A DNA stretch of 64,000 nucleotides from Cheiracanthium punctorium (Eukaryota; Arthropoda; Arachnida; Araneae; Cheiracanthiidae): assembly GCA_038373885.1 (NCBI GenBank), contig JAWZYV010012403.1, forward strand, positions 124,001-188,000, read 5' to 3'. The position numbers and the translations under genes are program-made. This document shows, piece by piece, positions 12,901 through 24,900 of this stretch. How positions within the stretch are numbered: position 1 is the stretch's first letter; each line of letters begins with the position of its first letter. The notes under the pieces were generated by a model that worked only from the letters and a program-made list of their open reading frames with translations, was not told where the DNA came from and made no database searches.

Positions 12901-15900
12901 ATAATGTTTTTCAATACATTAAGGAATAATGATAATATTTTTAGTAACGTAAAAGACTTTTAAAAAAAGTCCTTAAACTTTTAGCATATTGCTTTTGTAA
13001 AGGACTTTCCATCCCCCCCCCAAAAAAAAATGTTTTGTATCACAAGAAAAGTGTAACTAGAACACATATAATTATATATATACCTAATGTCATTATCAGC
13101 TCATATTTACATACACTGATGTTCAAAATAAAAGAATTTTCAGATTTTGTAGATTATGCTCAAAACTATTAGATAGATTTTAATGTAACCTGATAGAACA
13201 CAGGTTGATGTAATGCAAAAAATACCTAATTTATAAATGTTAGCATTGATAATGCATATAAAAAATAAGTAGAAAAGTATAAAACAGTGATTACAGATCC
13301 CCCCCCCCCAAGTGTTAATAGAAAGTATGGTCCTCATACTGTGATATCATACAGTTTAAGAATTCCACTGGTAATTGGTCCCAACCATTTAGCAATGCCA
13401 TTTACAGGCCTTAGATGGTTCTCAGAGAAAGGGGGAAGATTGTGAGTTGCAATTCACTTCCAAGAGTGTATCAAACATGCTCTATAAGATTGAAGAGGAC
13501 CGATCTTGACCAATCCATCTTGAAAATATCTTCCCTTTCTAAACAGTTGACTTTCACATGACTTCCTTGTACACCTATTAAATTACACATAGTACTTTTA
13601 ATGCACTTCATTTAAAATTTTTTCACTTGCAAGTGAGATACAGTGCTTCAATAACATTAAGGTTTAGAGATTTTTTGCTGAATATAGAAAATATTGCCAA
13701 AAGTCGACAAGCTAGGCAACTGCTGATGTGATTTTGAGTATGGTCCAAATATTATCCACGACTTTAAAATACTGAAAATCCTATGAGTGATTTTAAAAAT
13801 AAATGACCATGTCAATTGCAATGCAAAACAGATGTGAATAATTAGATATTACAACTCATCTTAAATACTAATTTTCAACAATCTACAGTTAATTGCTTGT
13901 ATGAGATACATACATTTGTATACATGCACACATAATCCACAGAAACTAGTCAAAGTAAACTCAAAGATGTTAAAAATTGATTTTTTGGCCGAAATCTGAA
14001 TACCAAAACTTTTGTAATCACAATACTTCCTCTAATTCACACAAAAAAAGTAAAAATTGGTTAATGACAATGAGCAATAAATCTTTAAAATTTTCCGTTG
14101 GATAAGATTAAGATTTTACAACTTCTTGCCAAGTATAGGAGATATCCCTAAGCTCTGTTCAGTTTTATGAACGTGCAATATTTTCCTGAATTTTGGACAT
14201 TGTCCCCATATGGTATGCAATTCATTCATTTAAACCTTAATCAATGGATTTTATGATTTTTTTTTTTTACTTTGTGAAAGATTTATGAATTACATACATT
14301 ATTTTTGATGATGTGGATTATTTTATAAACTTCATTAATTTATACTAATTTTACTTTCTTAGAAATAGATGAATAACTCCAAAATGCAGTTTAAACAATG
14401 ACTATTCATAGATATTAATGTACTGAAAGTCTTTGGACGGTCCTGTAAATAAATTAACCAGTTGTTATTGATCAAAAAAAGAAGGTGCAAAACCAGATGT
14501 TACAATAACCCTAAAATACAAAATTCCAACATTTTATGATTAATCATTTTAGAGTTATGAGATATTTATATGCATTCATACAAACTTCATGGCATAACTA
14601 GTCAAAAAAGGTCCAGGAATGATTAAAATGGATAGGATTAAGTACGTATATACAAATGTATAGATGTCAAACAGAAAATTGTCAAAGTAAACTTAGCAAT
14701 GGTCAAAATTAATTTTTCTATCAAATGTGGATACCAAAATTTTGAGTGATTAAAATACTTCATACAAAGAAATGGAAATCATCAAAAGGATTAACTCTTT
14801 GTAGCCATGCATTGTTTTAGATTTAAAAAAAAAAAAGGTAAACCTAAGGCTTCAAGTTCTAATCCCTTTACACACGAGTCACAGTGCCTCTTACAAAGAC
14901 ATGGAGGAGTGTGCAGCTGTTCAACATGATTCCTACTAAGACCATTAAACCTCCGCTGCCATAATGGCCTAGCAGGTGCCTGGTTCTTTCCATATGAAAA
15001 TATATCAAGAGTCAGTGGTTAGGCTGAACCCAGACACATCAGTAACGAAAACAATCACCCATTGATCCATTTTTCAATATTTGTGATCTCAGAACTATGC
15101 TAAACAGACTTTCTTGTTTGAAGAAGTGATTAAAGCATAAACAGTAATGATTCTTGGCTTCCTGTGGTCGCATAGAAGTCACAGGAGAGCTGAAAGGCTG
15201 TAGCATGCTTGACATGCCTCACTGTAATAGACAAATAGCAATCTTTATTGGTCTTTTGTGGCTCTTGAACAACCTTGTTCAGGCTTCCTTCTGGTATCCT
15301 GAAATCGTTTAAGTTGGTCACAAGGCTTGGCGCTACACTGAAGTCACTACAAATCAACGTGAGACTGGCCCGTTTCTAGCTTTCCCAAAATTTGCCACCT
15401 CATTTTATCATCTAAGCATTGGTGCTTAGTAATTTTGACTGTCTATATTGACCAACTGCTAAAAAAAAAAAAAAATAATAATAAATCAAGAAATTTGGTG
15501 AGATGTTGAGTGAACAAAATGTAGATTTTGTTAGGGGTGCCTGTCTGTTCCTCTATTAGCTTTGCTCACGTGTACATGCTTACATATTCGACTACAAGAT
15601 TTTGCACCTTGGTTTAAAACAATAGTTTTACATTTTGCTCATTCTATTTATACAACATTTTTACAAATTTAAAATTAAATCCTTGTTAAATTTTGAAGAG
15701 ATTTTAAAAGTTTTAGTTTTATATATTTCAAACATATGATTTCATGGCAAATTCCTTTTTCAGCATTTGGTAACCTTCTGTGGAACATTTTGAGGGACTA
15801 GTCATTTATTTTCATGGAAATACTAAAGAAATAATTACCTTTTTTTATTGAAAATAATAATAGTTTTTAAAAAAGTGTTGTCTTCGATGATTGTAGTGTT

Positions 15901-18900
15901 CTAATCTAATGAGATATACTGATCAAAATGTAATCAACTTAAATTACAAGAGTTATATTATTACTAATAACTGTTTTATTGGAGTAATTTGAAAATGACT
16001 CAATTTTCTCTACAAAAAATTCAATCACAAAAGTATGACATTTAAGAGGATGTATAGTACTATCTAGTCAATTTGTACAGCTAGAAATTTTTCTTTAATG
16101 GTTCAGATAACAGCATAAAAATTATTCTACCCAAATAGAGTATCATATATAATTTAAACTAACATATATAATTTAAAATAATATTCCAACGAGGTATTTT
16201 ATTATCTTGGTACTTACAAATTATAGCAGTCTTCGCATACTCTAACTTTTACATTTCCATATCCTTCGACTATCAGAGCGTGTTGTGAGCAGTTAGCACA
16301 TACCACTCTACCACATCGGCGGCAATGGTGTCTTCGGCTGAACTAAAACAAAAGAAATTTTTTAATATAAAATTAGGAATATTAAGATTTTACTAACAGG
16401 AATTAAAAAGTAACACATATATTTAAAATTCTTCCCAAAACAAAGCTTTACTATTCAAAGGTATTCATACTATACAAAGGTTCATAAATATCAATTACTT
16501 TTTTTTATGAGCAAACTAATTTAGTTAATGACTCCAGTGGAAATGTTTAGATAACAAACAATTGTTTAAAATACTGTTATGCGTACCAGAGTTCTGACTA
16601 GCACTTTGAATGTTGATCCCTATTCACCAAATGGCTATTATAAAATACTTACTGAGTGGCAAAAAGTTAGGTCCACTTGCTAGAATGGCAAGTGACACTA
16701 AACAAGGCTCGAAACTATTTAAAATAAATAAATAAATAAATCAGAGTTTTGATTTTGCTTCACCTTATTAGATCAGACATGCTACAGCTTTTCAGAAAAA
16801 AAGGCTGAAATTTTTGAGCAACATTATCGTTGCTAGGGAAACTAATATCTAAAACCATACCAAAATCACATGGCTTTTAAGAGATTTCTATAAATAAATG
16901 TAACAACTCTGAATACATATAGTTTTTAAAGATATAATTACCATATTGAAGCGCTCTTCCTTACAAACTTGACAGCGATGAATTTTTGCATCAGGGACCC
17001 ACTCTTCTTTAGTGGGAACACGTACAGGCATTACAAAAGGTTCATCTACAATCATAGAGTCCTCTATGCTTAAAATAAGAGTACTAGAAGATGATGTATC
17101 TAAAAAGCAAAGGTACATAAAATAATGTAACTTAATATCTTTATAAAACATTATTCTACTGCCATACTTTCACTATAGTAATCTTAGAGTCATAACTCAA
17201 TACATTACATTAACATTTAATTTGAAAGATATATTTAAGGTATTTTATAAATAACTACAATACTAATCCATTAATTGAAAAACAACCAAATATAATTAAC
17301 TGATTTTATAACAACCAATATGATATAACAACCTTCAAAAAAGTCCTGATTGACACCCCTTAAAACAACGTTACTATAAATTCAATGTAAAAACCATTAA
17401 ATGACTACAATTCTTAATATAATGACCTATACAATCATCTGAACCTCACTCCTAACTGTTTTCTAAATCCATATTCAGAATATACAAATAAATGAATCAA
17501 GTTTTTCTGTAAATGAAGATACAATCCAGGCCCGTACTGTCTTCTTTGTGGGCACATGGCTAAAAATTGAAAATGGGGCCCTTACTAGAAAATTTAGAGG
17601 ATATAGAATATTAGGATATGTAATTAATTGAAAATTAGGCTTGCATACCTAAAAACCATATTTAACTACTTTAAAGCTGTTGGGACCCCTCCGATACAAG
17701 GTCTGGGGATATACTCCGCTGTGCCACTGTGTAAAGGTATAAGATTACAAGGAAGAAAATAATCAAACTACTTTGGTATATTACTCTGATATATATCAAA
17801 TTGCTTTAATTATAAACAAGTACATCCATTTTTGGAAGGCTTTGCTGATGCCCCTTAGGCCGGGGGCCCTCAGCAATCACAAAGCTGGCCTGTCCGTGGC
17901 TGATACAATCAAATTAAAAGGGGGGAAATGATAAAAGAACTGATGGTGAGCTACAGAATGAATCAAGAGGATGAATAAATTACAGCAGAGTTCATAATGA
18001 ACAATTTCTAAAGATAAAGTTAAATACTGGTGTATACATGAGAAAATTAATTCTAGATAGTACTTCATGCCTGTACAATACATTGTTATTACATTAGTCA
18101 TACCACATCATTCTTTCCTTGTGTTGGCACAATCACTGCTTATTCCCCATCTCTAGGGTTGCCATAAAATGCAGCCAGCTTTTGGTGAACCAATAATACC
18201 CTTCTTCTTGCTCTCTCCCCTCCAATGGAGGAAGACGGCTTGCATGCTCTCCCCCGTTTTAGTTATTATCCTTATTCAATGTAATCAATGTACATATATA
18301 GATTTAGCCTAGATCCAAATAAATATTCAAGATATCTAATCTACACTGCTGGCCACCCAAATTGCAACACCAAGAAAAACAAGAGATATCACAACAAAAT
18401 TTATTGTGTAGATAACATGTTGACCAAGTAACAAATGATTAAATTTACAGCATTCTATGAAGCGTGGTTCCTGCCAAAATCAGTACCCAGAGTAGCCGCC
18501 GTTGTTGGAGATCACAGCTGCCACACGCCTCGGCAATGATTCAAAGAGACTTTGAATGTGTTCTTGGGGTACAGCAGACCAAGCAGCTTCCACACGTTGC
18601 CAAAGTTGATCTGGTGTGACAGCTGGGGATGAACTCTGGGTCAGTCGTTGAGCAACCATGGACCACATGTTTTCTATCGGCGAAAGATCCGGAGAGCGCG
18701 CCGGCCAGGGAAGCAATTCAATCTGGTGATTGACGAAGAACCCTTGGACAATGCGTGCCACGTGTGGCCGTGCATTATCCTGCTGAAATATGGCTGTTGG
18801 CAAGCCCTGAAGGTAAGAAAGGACAACTGGCTCCAACACCTCGGAGATGTAGCGCTGGCTGGTTAAAGTACCGGCAATGCGTACTAGAGGAGTGCGAGAG

Positions 18901-21900
18901 AGATATCCGATACCGCCCCATACCATAATACCCGGTGCAGGACCAGTGTGACGGTGCATAATGCAGCTGTTCAGCATCCTCTCTCCACGGTGTCTCCAGA
19001 CTCGAATCCGACCGTCGTGGTGTTGCATACAGAAGCGTGACTCGTCAGTAAAGAGAATTTCATTCCATTCTGTCGTCCACATCCTTCTTTCATCGCACCA
19101 TTGGCGGCGGAGACGTCTGTGGTTCCGCGTCAGAGGTAGACAAAGCAACGGACGTCTTGCGGACAGACCATTCTGCTGTAAACGACGTCGAATGGTACGC
19201 GCAGACACTGGATGATGCGTTACAGACTGAATCTGCTGTGATATGGTTCGTGATGTGACTGAGCGGTCCGTCACTGCCATGCGTACTCAATGTACATATA
19301 TAGATTAGCTAGATCCAAATAAATATTCAAGATATCTAATCTATTATTTCTTAACCACTGCAACTCTGCCAACAGCGGTTATGGGCCCAGGATGCTTTTG
19401 AAGAAATAATGTTTCAAAGAAACAAAAGTAAACATATGCAGTAAGAGGGATGTAAAAATCAAGTTATGATTAAAAGGCTAAAATGTATGAACAAAAATGT
19501 TCCAATATCATAAATAAACAAAAGTTGATTTTTAATTTACGAATATTTCTACTGATATTTTTGCATCATAATATTGCTTGATTTATATAAACAAAAATAA
19601 AAATGGCTACATCTAAAGAAACTGTATACATAGAAAAATTAAATGACACAAATTTTCCAATATGGAAATTTAAAATGGAACAAATTTTAATCAAAGATGG
19701 CTTATATGATGCTGTTTTCAAAGAAAAACCTGATAAAGTTTATACCTGATAAAGTTGATGATACATTTGAAAATGATAGAAATGCAAAAGCAATAATTTG
19801 CTTAAAGATTTCTGATTCCCAAATAATACATGTTTTATATACAAATTCTGCGAAGGAAACATGGGATAGTTTAAAATCAGTTCATGAGAGAGTAAATTTA
19901 ACAAATAAACTTTTCTATTTAAGAAAACTATATTCCATTAAATACAACGAGACTTGCCAAATGCAATAACACATAAAAGATGTTCAAGAATTAGCGGAGA
20001 AATTGCATAGTATTGGTGAAGAAATTTTTTTAAAAAATAATTTGATAGCAATTTTGTTATGTTCTCTACCAAATTCTTATAGTAGTTTAATCACTGCGAT
20101 AGAAAGTAAATCAGAAGATGAATTATCACTAGAATATGTAAAAAATAAATTGGTCGATGAATATACACATAGAGTTGAAATTGAAATAAGGAAATTCCAG
20201 ATAAGACTGATTCTACAGCTCTGAAAGGGAATAACGCAGATAAAAAATACGCAAAAAAGTATTGCTCATTCTGTGGAAAAAATAATCATAACAGGGATGC
20301 ATGTTTTTATTTTCGCGAAAGCGCCTGTCAGTCTCAGAATATTCACGACAGGAAGAATGAAACCAAAACAGATAATTTGCCTCGAAACCCAGAAGGGCCT
20401 CAAAACTCTACGAAATGAAATCGGAAATAAAATACCAAAAAGGGAAATGCGTTTGGGGAAATGAATATGTAGAAAAAGAGCAGAAGTCAAACATATCGGT
20501 GTTGAAAATAAATGAAAGCTTATTGGCTAAGGAAGATCTAAACTGGACTATAGATAGCGGAGCTTCTAGTCAGATGATGTGCAATAAAAATCTTTTTTTT
20601 GGTGTTAGATAAAAATAACAAACAAACAGTAACGATTTCAAATGGCATAAAATTAATGTCACAAGGTGTCAGCAAAATACATTTTGTAATGAAAACTTTA
20701 AACAGGGAAATTAGTAGAATAAAATTAGAGAATGTTTTATATGTAAAAGATTTAGATTGTAATTTACTGTCAGTCAAAGCGTGCACAAATCATGGGTGTG
20801 AAGTAAAATTTATCAAAGATATTTGCATCATCACTAAAAAAATAAGGTAATTGCTACTGCTCAAATAAAAGAAGGGTTATAAAAGTTAAATTGATTTCAG
20901 TAAATGAAAAAGTATTTTCTGCTCAACAAATACTACAAACATGTCAAAATGATAATTGCATATTAAAATGGCATCAAAAGTTTGGCCATAGAAACATAGA
21001 TGCAATTAAGAAAATTTAAAAGATAATTTAGCCAATGGCATTAAAATAAATAATTGCACACACAACACAGAATGTTTTGTCTGTATAAAAGCAAAACTAA
21101 CTGAAAAGCCTTATCCGAAGAAAACTACCTATAGAAGTGATAAGCCACTAGAGTTCATCCACACTGATCTATGTGGACCTACAGAAGTAACGTTTAGGAG
21201 ATAAGAAGTATTTCGTAACTTTTATTGACGATTACTCCCATTACACTCAAGTATATTTTTTGCCTTCAAAAGATGAAGCATTTGACAAATCAAAGAATAC
21301 ATAGTGTCAGCCACAAACAAATTTAGAATGAAAAAATTATATATATCAGATCAGACAAAGGTAGTGAATACTGGAATGACACAACAGAAAAATACTTAAA
21401 AGAATTGGGCATCGATCATCAAAGAACAGTACCGTACAGCCCATCTTAAAATGGTGTTGCAGAGAGAAAAAAATCGATCTTTACTTGAAATGACAAAAGC
21501 CTTGCTTATAAATGCAAAATTACCAAAAAAGTTTTGGCCAGAAGCAGCAGCAACAGCAGCATATCTGCAAATCCAATTACCGACAAAGTCTACAGACAAA
21601 ACTCTATGTGAATTGTGGAATGGATTCAAGCCAAAAATAAGTCATTTAAGAATATTTGGAAGCAAAGTTTATGCTTATCTTCACAAACAGAAGAGACAAA
21701 AATTAGATGACAAGGCCATTGAAGGAACCTTCATCGGATACAATTTAAGAAGTAAAGGTTACAGAATATATGTTGGAGAAAGAAAAATAATTGTAAGCAT
21801 ACCCGTAAAATTCATAAAAAATGAATGTACTCCTGATGAAGATGCAGAAAATTAAGAAAAAGAAAGTCCAGAACTCATATGATTTAACCTTCTAGAGAAT

Positions 21901-24900
21901 GAAGAAAATGAAGATGGACAAATAATTCTCAAAAATTCAGTATCAGAAGAAAAAACTGTAAAAGAAAATGAAAAATAAATAACGATACAGAAGATCCAGA
22001 ATCGAGAAGAATATCTCCTAGAACAACAAAAGGAATGCCACCTGATCGCCTTACATATAAAGCGGATAGTTCTACAATATTCATGGAAAATATTGAGCCA
22101 AATCCTACGGTTCAAGAAGCCCTAAAAGGACAATATCAGAAAGAATAGAAAGGCACAATGCATGAACAATATGAAACACTAGTCAAAGAAAAGCATGGGA
22201 ACTTGTGCAAAGACCTGAAAACAAGAAAGTAATTGGCTGCAAGTGGGTCTTGAAAACAAAATATAAACAAGATGGGACCATCGAAAAACTAAAAGTTTGT
22301 TTAGTTGCCAAAGGATGTGCTCAAATTCCAGAGCTGGACTATACGGGAAAACTTTTCTCCTGCTGCTTGCTCATTTCTGAGACATCCTCTTAGCACCTGG
22401 CAACAAATACTACAATTCTAAACTTGCAATGTATGTGTTCTACTCAGGGACGTGGTTTTTTTTTAATTATTTATTTACCTTCTTAGACATACAATAACAT
22501 TTTCCCAAATATAACTGACAGGAAATGAGGGACCATATAAAAATTAAATTTTGTATTTTAATATTATACAGCCTCTTAAATAAATTGCCCCACCAGGAAG
22601 TTATTCTAAATTTAACAAACTTTTGTAACTAAAAGTGTGTTTTGATAACTTATGGTTTAAGAGCTAATTGCTGAAACATCTATTTTGAAACATAAGGTAT
22701 ATACATAGTACAATTAATTCAAATGGTCATCTAAAATCAATATTTTCATCCCGTTTAAAGATTACTATATACAATCAAAATGATGTTTTAAATTTAAAGC
22801 TTAAAATTTTATTTTAAAATTTTTATTTTACACATCAATTTCTTATTTGAAATGATTATCAGATCAAACTAAGGAAAAGTGGCACACAATAATACATCGT
22901 GGCCCACATAGGGTCACTATAATACAAGTCAACTATAACCAAATATTAAAAAAATTTAGTTTTAAAATTCAGTACTTACATTAGTAAAATAATTCTAAAA
23001 CACATAGAAAGAATTAGTAAATAGAACATAATACAAAGCATTCATACCAAGTAAAGCATCCAAGAAATGGACTTCAAGAGCTTTTGATGCATAATCTTCA
23101 ACTAACTGATTTACACTAGCCAACCTCATAACTGGTGCAATGCCTTCCATAGTTTCTAGATCATTTTCTATAGCTTTTATAGCTTTTTCAGCATCTCTGA
23201 GCTGTGTGTGAAATATTAAATATATAAATATACTGCCGGTATCTCAAAGAATTCACCTGCATTAAATTGTAGAATAATATGTTTGTTTCATACACATGAT
23301 TAGTACATGATCTAGTACAGTGGCCATTTTTCATTGAACAACAAATCTATTTTCATCTTCCATCTCACTGATACACCAAAGTCTGTTGCTTTGCTGTAGT
23401 AAGATTGTTGAAATTTTCATCAAAGCATTTTGAATTTATTTAAACGAATTCCGTAGACTAGCCCTGAGTTTAAATCCAGAGCAAAAGTATGATAATTCAG
23501 CAACATAATGACTGTTGTCAGTTAACATTGCTCAAATTTAAAGTGATTTTGTTCATGATTGGCCAAAATAATGAGCCAAGTACATACAGACAAATGAATC
23601 TTTTGAACAACCTGTCTCGAATGAACCACTACAGTATCTTATTATTATGCTACAAAAAAATTAAAATAAATTGAAATAAAGAGAAAAAAGCTAAAATTTC
23701 ATTAGTCTTAAAATGAAAGTTAAAAAAAAAAAAAAACTTAAACATTTTTATGCTAACAGCAGGCATTTGTCTAATAAAGGTGAATTAAATGGACAAGGTT
23801 CTCAAATGAGCAGAAAATATTTCTTTATGAAGACAAGGTTCTGCTTCATTTTATTAAGACAGATTATAAGATATGCAATACTAAACATCACACCTTATTA
23901 ACTCACTTTTGAAATGGCAATTTTATCAACAACTAAAAGTATAAAAATATTTTGTATTAAGAAAGAGAGCATTACCTCAACATTCATAAGCATTTGTTCC
24001 AATAGAAGATAAGGATGAGCTACCAAATCCGAATAGACTTCTTTAGCTGGGGATTTTAATGCAGAAAGTATCTGTAAAAATAATTTTAACTTACTAACTA
24101 CTTTAAAAAAAAATAACTATAATACAAAGAGAAGATACATAGTAATTTATGAAAAAGGTATTCATTTTTAGAATACTAAAATGTCCTTTTCACAATTGAA
24201 ACAACACATCAAAATAATCTTACTTTTAATCCAAGAAGCATGTTGCAATAATACTGCTGATTGTCAGACAGAAGATTATCATTTATATACTGAACTAAAT
24301 ATAATTTGGATTCTATAGATGACAGTTTGGGCAGTACACTGTCACAAAGCTTCATACATTCAGAAGTATTAAGGGAATCAAGAATCTAAGTAAAATAATA
24401 AAGATATAATTAATAAAAGCTCTAAATAATATGATATGCATAAATTAATATTAAATTGCAAATTAGTAAATTATGAAGTAATTAATATTTTTTACAAACA
24501 CATTTTTATTAATTTACTGTACTGTTAAAAAAGAAAAAGTTACACAGCACTGAAAATACTCCTTTTAATACTAAAGAGAGATTTCAAACTTTAAGCCTGA
24601 ACTACAAAAATAGTCAGGCGGGACAAAACTTTTTGCTTCAGCTCATTTATTATACTAGCAACATAAGTTAATGTAGTGGTTTATAATATAGACACATAAA
24701 ATAATGTACTTATATATAATATATACATACACATATAACATATATAATGTAAAAGGCAAAACTTTTTACTTCACTCATTTATTATACAAGCAAGATACGA
24801 AAATGCAGTAGTTTATAATATATACGTAAAATAATGCAGTTGTATATAATATACACATACATATATATAATGTATAGAATAATACAAAGCACAATATAAT

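Larger units (their letters stand above)
12535..16217. other. Intron 23, decayed Tc1 element and repeats
   Basis: Mostly occupied by the remnants at 13105-15440 (see those entries). The flanks are AT-rich with C-run and A-run tracts (13011-13030, 13298-13309). No host exon seen. Confidence 0.5.
18122..19374 (+). mobile_element. Copia 5' LTR, split by a Tc1 insertion
   Basis: The LTR begins TGTTGGCA at 18122 and ends TGCCAACA at 19374, perfect 8-bp inverted ends with TG...CA. The primer-binding site follows at once. Removing the Tc1 element and filler leaves about 253 bp (18122-18343 plus 19344-19374). It contains a TATATA box near 18295 and AATAAA near 18319. The 5-bp target duplication cannot be verified because no 3' LTR is present. 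Confidence 0.75.
19375..22440 (+). mobile_element. Ty1/copia retrotransposon body, 3'-truncated
   Basis: Plus-strand body with gag, protease, integrase and the start of reverse transcriptase in copia order. It stops within the reverse transcriptase shortly after the ENFSPAACSFLRH-like motif near 22350-22400. RNase H and the 3' LTR are absent. Many stops and frameshifts show it is dead. Confidence 0.9.

Noticed and set aside
18648..19215. Plus-strand frames of 72 and 84 codons
   Set aside because: Antisense shadows of the Tc1 transposase on the minus strand.
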